From Rosenbergiella metrosideri (GTDB lineage Bacteria; Pseudomonadota; Gammaproteobacteria; Enterobacterales; Enterobacteriaceae): DNA of 64,000 nucleotides. Below, piece by piece: positions 25,522 through 34,612 of the stretch. The position numbers and the translations under genes were made by a program. Below the pieces are notes generated by a model. That model searched no databases. It was not told the origin of the DNA and saw only the letters and a program-made list of their open reading frames with translations. Within the stretch, counting starts at the first letter, position 1. Each line of letters starts with the position of its first letter. Where the stretch lies: the NCBI RefSeq assembly GCF_022602565.1, contig NZ_JALBCV010000017.1, positions 1-64,000 on the forward strand, given 5' to 3'.

Positions 25522-27956
25522 GAAACCTCACTGTATTGACGGCCGGCATATTGCCTCGGCGTTGGCCAGCACTAATATGCTCGCTTCCCCTCCTTTTACT
25601 CGCGGATGCCAAGGCAACGTCTTATGACGAGCTGATCTTGCGAGCGCGGGACGGAGACACTGCCGAGTTGATGGCCTATTTTGTGGATGAATCGCAGCGC
25701 CATCCACTGAGCAGTAGTCAGATTGCGGATTGGTTACAGGTCGCGAGCTGGCAACAAGATAATGATACGGTGCTTTTGGTATGGCAGCGCTATGGTACAG
25801 AGTCGGCACTTCCGGCCAGAGCCTTTGCTGCAGTGGCGTCGGCAGAGCGTAATTTGCACCATTGGCCTAAGGCCATTGCATATTGGCAGCAAGCGCTTAA
25901 GCGTGCCCCTAATGAGATTGATTACCTCTCTGCGCTCTCCATGACGGAAGCCGATGCTGGGCAATTTACCGCAGCCAGTGAAACGGCAGAGCAGATTAAT
26001 CATTTGGGTAAAACGACTGACTACCGATTAACACTTGCTTACCTGCGTTTACGTGAACGAAAAAACGCAGAGGCTTTACTGTTACTGACTCAGGCAGAGC
26101 AACGTGATCCTGATGATCAACGTATACAGCGGCAACTTAGCGAACTTTATGCAATGAATCGTCTTTCCCGCCCCGCGCTACAGGCCGCGCAAACTTTATT
26201 ACTGCCTACGCAAAGATTAAGAGAAATACAACTTGATAGCGCTGCGGAGCTAGTACGCAATGCACTGATCCAGACTGACGATTTGCGAACCCGTTTTGAT
26301 ACTGCAGACCGAGCATTGGCCCTCTATCGCCAACTCAGCACAGCGTGGCAAGGGGTGGCCGATGCCCAACGCTCGTTGCAGCGTTTACGTTATGATCGCT
26401 TAGGGGCGTTGGTCGCACGCGAAGACTATAGTCAAGTTATTGAGGAATATCATCGATTGCTGGAGGCTAGGGCATCGTTACCTGACTATGTAAAACCCTG
26501 GATCGCGACGGCATTATTGGCATGTAAGCAACCACGTCAAGCATTAAGCGTATTATCGTCGATTCCGGTTCCTATTTCGCGGCAAGATGATGATCGTTTT
26601 TCAACCGAGTTTTACGCACTTTTGGAAAGCGGTCAGTATCACCTGGCCGGAGAAGCGTTAACCGCGCGCGCGGCGCATACCCCGTGGAAAACTCAGGTAT
26701 GGGGATTACCACTGCAACAACCCAATGATAGTTGGCTTAGCTTACAGTCTTTGAAGACTGATTACCTCGTCGATACTCAAGATCTTATCGGGGCACAGCA
26801 GTTAAGTCAGCGATTAGCGACCAGTGCCCCAGGTAATCAGGGGCTTGCTATTCAATATGCTAGGGTACTTTCTGCACGGGGAGCTGATCGCCATGCTGAG
26901 AGAATACTTAAGCGTGCTGAAAGTCTTATGCCTGATAATATTTCATTGGAAACAGAGCAAGCTTATGTTGCGGGTAACCTGCAAGAGTGGCAGCAAATGG
27001 ACCTGTTAACGGATGATCTTGTTGCCCGTTCGGCGAGTTCACCGGTTATCCAAGAATTAGAGGCGTTTCGACGAATTCAACATAGTTGGGAGCTGCAAGT
27101 AGGGGTAAATCACGGCCTCCACTCTAATAGCCCGGTAACGGGAAGTCGAGACATCGCCACGTCAAGTCGACTCTATACTCCGCCAATCGCGACTAACTTT
27201 CGACTTTTTAGTGGCTATCAATTCGAACAGAGCCATTTTGAAGAGGGTAAAAAATATGCCTCGACCCCTTCAATTGGTATCGAATGGCGCGAACGAGACT
27301 ATCAGGTGGAAATGGAGGTCAATCATCAACAGGTTTCAGGAAGAACACATACTGGTTTTCAGCTAGCAGGCTGGCACGACGTTGATGACCACTGGCGTAT
27401 CACCGGCCACGCAGCACGTTTCTCAACTCAAGCGCCCTTACGTGCACGCGCCAACCACGCCGCCGATGATGCGGGCCTTGGGCTTGAATGGCGGCAAAAT
27501 GAACGACGCGAGTACCTTTTCTCACTTAGCCCCACTCACTTTTCTGATGGAAACCACCGTATTGAATATCAGCTGTCAGGTAAAGAACGGCTATGGACTG
27601 CACCGAGAGTCGTGTTCGATTTTACCCCGGAACTGAGTGGCAGCCAAAATAGTCGGCAAAACGTCGCCTATTACAGTCCTAAAAACGATCTCTCTGTAAT
27701 CCCTGCTTTGACGCTAACCCATCAGATTAGTCAGCACTATGGGCGAGTGTGGCGCCAGCAACTAAGCTTTGGTAGTGGTATTTATCAACAGCATGGGCAG
27801 GCAACAGGTTCAACGACACAAATCAGTTACGGTCATGAAATAGAATGGAATAGACGTTTGACTACAGGGCTGACTTTACACTGGGGCCGTCAGCCTTGGG
27901 ATGGTCAGTATGAGAATACGCTCTCTGCACAGCTTGATATGACGCTGAGGTTTTAA
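25518..27956 (+). CDS. pgaA: Poly-GlcNAc outer-membrane porin PgaA
   Basis: An 812-residue outer-membrane exporter of poly-beta-1,6-N-acetylglucosamine (E. coli PgaA has 807). A signal peptide (residues about 10-35, ending in an ADAKA-type site) is followed by periplasmic TPR repeats to about residue 500 and a C-terminal beta-barrel with alternating aromatic strands ending DMTLRF, a typical barrel C-terminus. The ATG at 25518 (MRNLTVLTAG) gives a proper signal peptide; the longer frame to 25389 does not. It is the first gene of pgaABCD, and pgaB starts 2 nt after its stop. Confidence 0.93.
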   Translation: MRNLTVLTAGILPRRWPALICSLPLLLLADAKATSYDELILRARDGDTAELMAYFVDESQRHPLSSSQIADWLQVASWQQDNDTVLLVWQRYGTESALPARAFAAVASAERNLHHWPKAIAYWQQALKRAPNEIDYLSALSMTEADAGQFTAASETAEQINHLGKTTDYRLTLAYLRLRERKNAEALLLLTQAEQRDPDDQRIQRQLSELYAMNRLSRPALQAAQTLLLPTQRLREIQLDSAAELVRNALIQTDDLRTRFDTADRALALYRQLSTAWQGVADAQRSLQRLRYDRLGALVAREDYSQVIEEYHRLLEARASLPDYVKPWIATALLACKQPRQALSVLSSIPVPISRQDDDRFSTEFYALLESGQYHLAGEALTARAAHTPWKTQVWGLPLQQPNDSWLSLQSLKTDYLVDTQDLIGAQQLSQRLATSAPGNQGLAIQYARVLSARGADRHAERILKRAESLMPDNISLETEQAYVAGNLQEWQQMDLLTDDLVARSASSPVIQELEAFRRIQHSWELQVGVNHGLHSNSPVTGSRDIATSSRLYTPPIATNFRLFSGYQFEQSHFEEGKKYASTPSIGIEWRERDYQVEMEVNHQQVSGRTHTGFQLAGWHDVDDHWRITGHAARFSTQAPLRARANHAADDAGLGLEWRQNERREYLFSLSPTHFSDGNHRIEYQLSGKERLWTAPRVVFDFTPELSGSQNSRQNVAYYSPKNDLSVIPALTLTHQISQHYGRVWRQQLSFGSGIYQQHGQATGSTTQISYGHEIEWNRRLTTGLTLHWGRQPWDGQYENTLSAQLDMTLRF

Positions 27957-27958
27957 GG

Positions 27959-29965
27959 ATGAAAAAGTTAACTGATTGGGCTTTATCGCTGGTTTTTAGC
28001 CTACTGGTCACCTCACATGTTGCTCTGGCTGCTTCGGTCCCCTTCGCACCGCCATCCGAACGCGGGCATCCTTTATCTCAACAGTCATGGCCGACCAACA
28101 GTTTTCTCACTATTGCGTACCACGATGTCGAAGATGGTGGGGCGGACCAACGTTATCTGGCAGTCAGAACGAGTGCGCTGATAGAGCAGATGAATTGGCT
28201 TCGTGATAATGGCTATCAGCCAGTGAGTGTTCAACAAATTATTGAGGCACATCAGCATAAGCGTACGCTCCCCCCTAAAGCTATTTTGCTCAGTTTTGAC
28301 GATGGCTATAGTAGTTTCTACACGCGAGTTTGGCCGGTGCTTAAAGCCTGGAATTGGCCTGCACTTTGGGCGCCGGTCGGAAGTTGGGTCGATGCACCTG
28401 ATCATCAACCGATCGATTTTGGGGGTCTCTCTACCGCAAGGGAGAAATTTGCAACGTGGCAGATGGTGAAAGAAGTCAGTGATTCAGGCTTGGTCGAGAT
28501 TGGTTCTCATACTTGGAACGCTCACTTTGGCATTCCAGCCAATCCACAAGGCAGCCTAGAGCCGGCCATGACGAGTCGCTATTACGATTCTAAAGCGAAA
28601 CACTACGAGACGACCACGCAGTTTCAGCAGCGTATCAGTGCCGATATTAAAAAAATTACCGATAAATTAACACAGGTTACCGGTAAGTCACCGCGGGTGC
28701 TGGTTTGGCCCTATGGCGCAGATAACGGTGCTAGCTTAGCTTTGGCGCAGCAACAGGGTTATGAGATGGCCTTCACGTTAAACGATGGACTGGGTAATGC
28801 CAGTAATGTGATGAGTCTGCCTCGGGTACTGATTTCAGGAAATCCTTCCTTACAAAGCTTTGTGACAGAGATTGCGCAGACTGGCGACAGAGCACCGGTC
28901 AGGATGATCCATGTGGATCTGGATTACGTGTATGATCCTAACCCGCTACAACAACAGAAGAATATCGATCAACTGATTCAACGAGTCGCTGATCTACGGG
29001 TGACGCACGTATTTTTACAGGCTTTTGCCGATCCGAAAGGCGATGGTCTCGTCAAATCGCTCTATTTTCCGAATCGCCATCTTCCAGTCCGAGCGGATCT
29101 GTTTAATTTTGTCTCGTGGCAGTTACAGAATAGGGCGAATGTCAAAGTCTTCGCTTGGATGCCGGTGCTCGCCTTTGATTTGGATAAAAATCTTCCTCGA
29201 GTAGAAGGGGAGAAAGGGCACTCTACAGAACAGGGCGTGTATCAACGTCTCTCACCTTGGAGCCCTGCAGCGAGAAAGCAGATAACAGAGATTTATCAAG
29301 ATCTGGCAATTAATGCCACTTTCAGCGGGATTTTATTCCACGATGATGCCGTGCTCTCGGACTATGAAGACAGCAGTCCGCAAGCGATAAAAGCTTACCA
29401 AGAGGCAGGGTTCTCTTTATCAATGAGTGACATCCGTCAGTCGCCGGAAGCGTTATCTCGCTGGAGTGCTTATAAAAGCCAAGTGCTGATCGATTTTACC
29501 CAGCAACTGATGCATGCCGTCAGAAAAATACGGGGACCACAGATCGAATCGGCGAGGAACCTCTATGCCCAGCCGGTCCTTAACCCAGAGAGTGAGCAGT
29601 GGACGGCACAGAATCTCGCACTATTTATCAAGAACTATCGCTGGACGGTGCCGATGGCGATGCCTGAAATGGAAAATATTCCTGCCGCTGAACAAGCTCA
29701 ATGGCTTAAGCAAGTGGTGGCACGTATCAAGCAAATACCAGGGGGGCTCGATAAGACCATTATTGAATTACAGAGTGTCGATTGGCGGCATCCCGATGCG
29801 GCGCAATCGATAAATGATCGGCAGCTTGTTCAATGGATTGAAGCCTTGCAGTTACATGGTGTGCGCAATTATGGCTACTACCCAGATAATTTTTTAATGA
29901 ATAAACCGGCACTCTCGACTATTCGTCCTTATATCTCATCGGCTTGGTATCCTGCTCATGACTGA
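27959..29965 (+). CDS. pgaB: Poly-GlcNAc N-deacetylase PgaB
   Basis: A 668-residue two-domain enzyme that partially de-N-acetylates the polymer in the periplasm before export. The N-terminal NodB-like deacetylase has the metal motif [10 protein letters not shown] and the histidine motif [10 protein letters not shown]. The C-terminal part is a GH13-like hydrolase domain ([17 protein letters not shown]). E. coli PgaB is a lipoprotein, whereas this one has a plain signal peptide ending in ALA-AS and no lipobox Cys, so it is probably soluble. It overlaps pgaC by 8 nt. Confidence 0.94.
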   Translation: MKKLTDWALSLVFSLLVTSHVALAASVPFAPPSERGHPLSQQSWPTNSFLTIAYHDVEDGGADQRYLAVRTSALIEQMNWLRDNGYQPVSVQQIIEAHQHKRTLPPKAILLSFDDGYSSFYTRVWPVLKAWNWPALWAPVGSWVDAPDHQPIDFGGLSTAREKFATWQMVKEVSDSGLVEIGSHTWNAHFGIPANPQGSLEPAMTSRYYDSKAKHYETTTQFQQRISADIKKITDKLTQVTGKSPRVLVWPYGADNGASLALAQQQGYEMAFTLNDGLGNASNVMSLPRVLISGNPSLQSFVTEIAQTGDRAPVRMIHVDLDYVYDPNPLQQQKNIDQLIQRVADLRVTHVFLQAFADPKGDGLVKSLYFPNRHLPVRADLFNFVSWQLQNRANVKVFAWMPVLAFDLDKNLPRVEGEKGHSTEQGVYQRLSPWSPAARKQITEIYQDLAINATFSGILFHDDAVLSDYEDSSPQAIKAYQEAGFSLSMSDIRQSPEALSRWSAYKSQVLIDFTQQLMHAVRKIRGPQIESARNLYAQPVLNPESEQWTAQNLALFIKNYRWTVPMAMPEMENIPAAEQAQWLKQVVARIKQIPGGLDKTIIELQSVDWRHPDAAQSINDRQLVQWIEALQLHGVRNYGYYPDNFLMNKPALSTIRPYISSAWYPAHD

Positions 29966-31292
29966 TCGCATTCTTACATTCACTATTCTTTGCTTAGTGT
30001 TGAGCTTTCCATTGGGATTCGCGGCAACCTTCACTGGCGAAATTATGCTCAACTTCGTCTTTCTGTGGCCACTGTTTATGGCGGCATTATGGATCACAGG
30101 TGGTATTTACTTTTGGTTTCACCGTGAACGGTACTGGTCTCAAATACCGGAAATTGGGAATGAGGAAGGCCTCACTTCACCGCTTATCTCATTGCTGATC
30201 CCTTGTTATAACGAAGGGCCGAATGTTCGAGAAACCGTGGAGGCAGCGTTGCAACAGCGTTACTCTAATCTAGAGGTTATCGCGATAAATGACGGCTCTT
30301 CCGATAATACTGGAGATATTTTGACTCAGTTGGCAAGAGAGTATCCTAAGTTACGGGTAATTCATCTGGCTGAAAACCAAGGTAAAGCTGTTGCCTTACG
30401 CACTGGTGCTGCCGCGGCGAGAAGTGATTTTTTAGTCTGTATTGATGGCGATGCACTGCCTGACCCCAATATGGCAGCATTTTTGGTTGCGCCGCTGATC
30501 ACCTACCCTCGAGTCGGTGCGGTAACGGGTAATCCGCGGATTCGAACCCGCTCAACATTAGTGGGGAGGATTCAGGTCGGTGAGTTCTCATCAATTATTG
30601 GTTTGATCAAACGAACGCAGCGAATTTATGGACATGTCTTTACGGTCTCTGGTGTGATTACCGCCTTTCGCCGAACCGCGTTAGAAGAGGTCGGATACTG
30701 GAGCCCGGAAATGATTACTGAGGACATCGATATTAGCTGGAAGCTCCAATTACAGCACTGGTCGATCTTCTTTGAGCCACGGGCTATTTGTTGGATCTTA
30801 ATGCCAGAAACAATTAAAGGCCTGTGGAAACAGCGGTTACGCTGGGCACAAGGTGGGGCCGAAGTCTTTGTTAAAAATATGAAAAATATTTGGTCTTTTG
30901 AACACAAACGTATGTGGGTATTGCTAGGGGAATTTATGCTTTCCACCCTATGGGCATTCTCCTATGCCATGAGTGTTTTGCTTTTTGTGGTTGGGCTATT
31001 CATAACTTTGCCGAGTAATCTACAGGTTGAAACGCTATTTCCTCCACATTTCACCGGCATTACATTGGCAGTCGTGTGTTTATTCCAGTTTATCGTCAGT
31101 ATTATTATCGAACACCGTTATGAAAAGAAAATTTTCCAGTCACTATTCTGGGTGGTATGGTTCCCTGTTGTGTATTGGATGTTGAGTCTATTTACTACAT
31201 TAGTGGCCTTTCCTAAAGTAATGTTGAAAAAACAACAGCAACGTGCGCGGTGGAGCCATTCAGACCGAGGGATCGAGAGGACATCAAAATGA
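29958..31292 (+). CDS. pgaC: Poly-GlcNAc synthase PgaC
   Basis: A 444-residue inner-membrane family 2 glycosyltransferase that polymerises UDP-GlcNAc. Catalytic motifs are intact: [16 protein letters not shown], the [10 protein letters not shown] acid and QRLRWAQGG. Two N-terminal and about three C-terminal membrane helices flank the cytoplasmic domain. With PgaD it forms the complex activated by cyclic di-GMP. It overlaps both neighbours (8 nt with pgaB, 4 nt with pgaD), indicating translational coupling. Confidence 0.96.
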   Translation: MTDRILTFTILCLVLSFPLGFAATFTGEIMLNFVFLWPLFMAALWITGGIYFWFHRERYWSQIPEIGNEEGLTSPLISLLIPCYNEGPNVRETVEAALQQRYSNLEVIAINDGSSDNTGDILTQLAREYPKLRVIHLAENQGKAVALRTGAAAARSDFLVCIDGDALPDPNMAAFLVAPLITYPRVGAVTGNPRIRTRSTLVGRIQVGEFSSIIGLIKRTQRIYGHVFTVSGVITAFRRTALEEVGYWSPEMITEDIDISWKLQLQHWSIFFEPRAICWILMPETIKGLWKQRLRWAQGGAEVFVKNMKNIWSFEHKRMWVLLGEFMLSTLWAFSYAMSVLLFVVGLFITLPSNLQVETLFPPHFTGITLAVVCLFQFIVSIIIEHRYEKKIFQSLFWVVWFPVVYWMLSLFTTLVAFPKVMLKKQQQRARWSHSDRGIERTSK

Positions 31293-31708
31293 ATTCGCAA
31301 CCTATTATTATTACCGAGCCTCGTCTCTCAATCAGGATAATCGATGGTCTATTAACGCTTATCGCTTGGGGGGGATTTCTTTATCTCATTATCCATGAAT
31401 GTCAGCAATTATTTTCTGGGCAATATCAGCCAGAACTTTCTCCTGCGATCACACTACTCAATTATTTTTTATTCGCTCTTATTTATGTTTTGCTCTTTAT
31501 TTTATGGGCGAAATACAATCAGTTATTTTTTAGCAGAGAGAGAAGGAGAAGAAAGGGCATGCCTAATCAAGAGAAATTGGCAAAGAGCTTTGCTATAAGT
31601 ATTGTTGAATTAGATAAATTGGGAAGTCATAAAGTGATAAAAGTGTTTCACTCACCTTCTGGAGAGATCACGCAAAGTGAAATAATCATGCTCTCAGCAG
31701 AGCTGTGA
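31289..31708 (+). CDS. pgaD: Poly-GlcNAc synthase auxiliary subunit PgaD
   Basis: A 139-residue protein (137 in E. coli). Two membrane helices (residues about 20-45 and 58-82) are followed by a basic cytoplasmic tail starting [16 protein letters not shown]. PgaD stabilises PgaC and shares cyclic di-GMP binding with it. I take the ATG at 31289, which overlaps the pgaC stop as ATGA, rather than the upstream frame from 31250. Confidence 0.9.
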   Translation: MNSQPIIITEPRLSIRIIDGLLTLIAWGGFLYLIIHECQQLFSGQYQPELSPAITLLNYFLFALIYVLLFILWAKYNQLFFSRERRRRKGMPNQEKLAKSFAISIVELDKLGSHKVIKVFHSPSGEITQSEIIMLSAEL

Positions 31709-31768
31709 GAGAAACAATCTAGCTGAGCATCCTCATAATATAAACCGACATAATGAAGATGGGTCAAT

Positions 31769-31782
31769 CCATCAATTGATGG
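31769..31782. repeat. Perfect palindrome upstream of yfiR
   Basis: CCATCAATTGATGG is a perfect 14-bp palindrome about 65 bp before the yfiR start, in the short gap after pgaD. It is a candidate operator with no assigned regulator. Confidence 0.35.
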
Positions 31783-31847
31783 CACTGGTAGCGGTTAAAT
31801 GATAAAATCTTCTCATATGGTTCTAAAGGCTATTAAGCGAAAAAATA

Positions 31848-32357
31848 GTGAAATTTATCAGTAGGTTTTTGATTTTTATCTCTCTTTTTATATCCCACTT
31901 TGCTTTGTCGACCACTGGAGACAGAGAAATGCAAGTCTCTACGAATAAGATAGTTGAGGGAATATTAAGTTTCTCCCATTGGCCGAAGATTGAAGGACAA
32001 CCCTTGCTTTGTGTATCAAAGCAGGCAAACTTTTTTAATATAGAGAAGGCCGCGAGGGACCCCGTATTCAGAGTGGTTGCTATCAGTAATCCCACTGAAT
32101 TTCTATCAGCAGGATGCGATGCTATTTATTTTGGCCGAGAATCGGTTAAAGAACAGAACGATATTATCAACTCTCTCACAGGTAAAAATATTCTCACGAT
32201 TAGCGAAAATAATGCCGATTGTATTGCAGGCGCTGCTTTTTGTCTAATCAGACGACAACAGCTATTTAAATTTTCGGTCAACTTAGATTCACTGAGTCGC
32301 TCTGGTGTCAGAGTTAATTCAGATGTCCTATTATTATCCAAAGATGGGGATAATTAA
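31848..32357 (+). CDS. yfiR: Periplasmic repressor of the diguanylate cyclase, YfiR
   Basis: A 169-residue exported protein of the DUF4154 family. It starts at a GTG with a clear signal peptide, and no ATG is available upstream of it. Four cysteines are visible (LLCVSK, SAGCDA, ADCIAGAAFC). In Pseudomonas YfiR these form disulfides that make the protein redox-responsive, and the C-x6-C spacing of the last pair is kept. YfiR binds the periplasmic domain of YfiN and holds it inactive. It stands one base before the yfiN start. Confidence 0.88.
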   Translation: MKFISRFLIFISLFISHFALSTTGDREMQVSTNKIVEGILSFSHWPKIEGQPLLCVSKQANFFNIEKAARDPVFRVVAISNPTEFLSAGCDAIYFGRESVKEQNDIINSLTGKNILTISENNADCIAGAAFCLIRRQQLFKFSVNLDSLSRSGVRVNSDVLLLSKDGDN

Positions 32358-32358
32358 A

Positions 32359-33558
32359 ATGCTCCATCTGAAAAGCAAATCGAAAAGTTCAATTAGAAAG
32401 AAAATTAGAAAAGTGAGTTTACTCAATTCACTTCTAAATCTATTTGCCTGTTGGGTTTTATTATTTTCGACGGCAATATATTTTATAAAAGATTACGAAC
32501 AACGTAATATGGATTTGCTTTCGACCAGTTTAAGCAGCAGTTTAACCGCTGCAACTGTTTTTGAAGATAGCTATAATGCTAGTCGTAAAATCAATGCGTT
32601 AGGTCATCAGAAAATGTTTGACGCCGCGGTACTTTATGCAAAAGATGGCCATGTTATTGCTCGTTGGAAAGATAGCCAACAGGTGTCATATTTCTGGAAT
32701 TATCTTCATAGCTGGCTCTACCCAAATAAAAAGAAAATCGAGATTATTCACGATCAGCAGGTGGTAGGCTGGTTATTTATTGTCGGGAATGATACTTATT
32801 TATTTAATTTCGTTCTCTACTCAGTGTTAATTTTAACGATTGGAATGGTGTTGATATTTATATTCTCTTTCGTATTAAGTTCTATTATGTACAGAAAGAT
32901 CTTGGTTGCAATGAATCAAATCACGACAAAGATAAATCATGTCATCCATACCAAAGATTTCACAAAGCGTTTACCAGATAATTCATTAAAAGAGTTTCAG
33001 AATTTTTCCGACAATGTTAATAGTCTTATTAATGAAATAGAAAGACTTAATGGCGATCTAGTCCATGAAAATAAATCATTAGCCATAAAAGCTTACCGAG
33101 ATTCACTGACCGGACTTGATAATCGTGCGGCGTTCATCAGTCAGTTACAGTTTATGTTGAGTGAGAATGGCCCTTGCCCTTCTTTTTATATCTTATTTAT
33201 GGATGGGAATAAGTTTAAGAAAATTAATGACACATGGGGGCATGCCGCAGGCGATAAGGTACTACAGGAAGTGGGTAATAGATTGAAAACCTTGGTAAAA
33301 GGTGAGGATTGTGTTGCTCGATTGGGCGGTGATGAGTTCGCAATGATTCTTTCTAAAATGGAGAGCGATCATCAAGTGGAGACCTTTATTTCGGGGCTAC
33401 ATGAGAGATTCCAGTCGCCAATAGAGATTGCTGACGGTCAAACCGTTTCTTTCTCGTTGACTATCGGTTTCACCTTGGCAAATAAGGATGAAGAAGTCAG
33501 TGACATATTATTGAGAGCAGATTCTCATATGTATCGGAACAAAAAAACGGAAAGGTAA
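32359..33558 (+). CDS. dgcN: Diguanylate cyclase DgcN (YfiN)
   Basis: A 399-residue membrane enzyme that makes cyclic di-GMP from GTP. The order is a basic N-terminus, TM1 (residues about 20-40), a periplasmic domain of about 115 residues, TM2 (about 155-180), HAMP and a C-terminal GGDEF domain. The active-site motif RLGGDEFAMI is intact. The inhibitory I-site position reads KGED instead of RxxD, so product inhibition may be weaker. I place the start at 32359, just after the yfiR stop; the longer frame from 32305 overlaps yfiR. It is the middle gene of yfiRNB. Confidence 0.9.
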   Translation: MLHLKSKSKSSIRKKIRKVSLLNSLLNLFACWVLLFSTAIYFIKDYEQRNMDLLSTSLSSSLTAATVFEDSYNASRKINALGHQKMFDAAVLYAKDGHVIARWKDSQQVSYFWNYLHSWLYPNKKKIEIIHDQQVVGWLFIVGNDTYLFNFVLYSVLILTIGMVLIFIFSFVLSSIMYRKILVAMNQITTKINHVIHTKDFTKRLPDNSLKEFQNFSDNVNSLINEIERLNGDLVHENKSLAIKAYRDSLTGLDNRAAFISQLQFMLSENGPCPSFYILFMDGNKFKKINDTWGHAAGDKVLQEVGNRLKTLVKGEDCVARLGGDEFAMILSKMESDHQVETFISGLHERFQSPIEIADGQTVSFSLTIGFTLANKDEEVSDILLRADSHMYRNKKTER

Positions 33559-33563
33559 ATGAT

Positions 33564-34043
33564 ATGCGAGTTATATTGATAGGATTTTCTCTAGCTCTGA
33601 CATTGTTATTGTCAGGATGCCAAACTGATGGGCCTTTTAACGCGGTGCAAAAAAAAACGTTGCAACAGCAAGGATTTCAGTACTTAGGTTCTCGTTGGGT
33701 ATTGGGACTTAACGATAAAATTTTATTCGGAATTGAGCAATATAAACTCACCCCGGAGAGTCGTCAAAAAATTACTTCAATCGCCAATAATTTGAAAAGA
33801 GTCGGTATTTCCCATGTGGCGATTAATGGCCATACTGATAATTATGGCAAGGCCGACTATAACCAGCAGCTTTCTTATCTCCGTGCAAGAAGCGTCGCAC
33901 AGGTATGGATGAGCAGCACTGGCGACGACACGAATCATATCTTGGTGAATGGTTACGGAATGTCTAAACCGATAGCGGATAACAAGACGGCCCAGGGCAG
34001 AGCGATGAACCGTCGTGTTGCGATTGTGGTAGAGGCCCCCTGA
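33564..34043 (+). CDS. yfiB: OmpA-like lipoprotein YfiB
   Basis: A 159-residue lipoprotein (lipobox LSGC, Cys at residue 19) with a C-terminal OmpA-like peptidoglycan-binding domain. The motif INGHTDNYGKADYNQQLSYLRA includes the conserved Asp and Arg that grip diaminopimelate. In the known YfiBNR system YfiB sequesters YfiR at the outer membrane and so releases DgcN. It lies 5 nt after dgcN in the same operon. Confidence 0.9.
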   Translation: MRVILIGFSLALTLLLSGCQTDGPFNAVQKKTLQQQGFQYLGSRWVLGLNDKILFGIEQYKLTPESRQKITSIANNLKRVGISHVAINGHTDNYGKADYNQQLSYLRARSVAQVWMSSTGDDTNHILVNGYGMSKPIADNKTAQGRAMNRRVAIVVEAP

Positions 34044-34050
34044 TGGGGAA

Positions 34051-34071
34051 GAGGGGATAAAGTGTCCCCTC
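34051..34071 (+). terminator. Hairpin after yfiB
   Basis: A 7-bp stem (GAGGGGA / TCCCCTC) with a 7-nt loop lies 7 nt after the stop, without a U-tract. It is a probable end of the yfiRNB transcript. Confidence 0.45.
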
Positions 34072-34084
34072 GAATAACACTATC

Positions 34085-34425
34085 CTAATGTTCTTTACCT
34101 GGGACCCAACGCTGGGTGGATGAAACCGTCTTTACACAAGGGGTAGGGGAAACCCGTTCGATAAGCAGGCCAAATGTCGTCATACCAAATCAAATCTGAT
34201 TGCCTTCGCCTTCCTCACCGCCGAAGCAGCAAATATCGTCGGTATAAATCGAGATTGGGGCGAATCCGGTCTCAACGAAAGTATGGTTTTGATGGCTGAC
34301 AGCAGGATTTCCCCCAAACGAGATAACCCTATACAGCAGATCAGCATCAAAAGTGTGTTTAAAAAAGGCTCTGCTTTATCGGGATCTCCGACAGTTATCC
34401 CTATATGTTCAATACCTCCGACCAT
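34085..34425 (-). pseudogene. VOC/glyoxalase-family protein, frameshifted
   Basis: The start MVGGIEHIGITVGDPDKAE is the first metal-binding strand of a VOC-family protein. One base after the PF codons the frame is lost. In another frame the sequence continues FFKHTFDADLLYRVI, then HTFVETGFAPISIYTDD, and after an in-frame TGA ends TQRWVPGKEH at 34085. The middle of the domain appears shortened. Its function is lost, and the substrate of the ancestor is unknown. Confidence 0.7.
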
Positions 34426-34612
34426 AACAATGGCCTTTTTTAAAGACTTTCTAGCAAGGCTAGCATAAGGAGGTATGATCTGCGTAACAAGGCGGAACAT
34501 TGTTGGATACTGGTAAGGCGAGAAATTTTTTACAATAGAGGGAAGGTATAACAGGGGGCTGACGCGTTTATTATTCCCTCCATAGTGAAGGGAATAAGGG
34601 TTAATGCAATTA

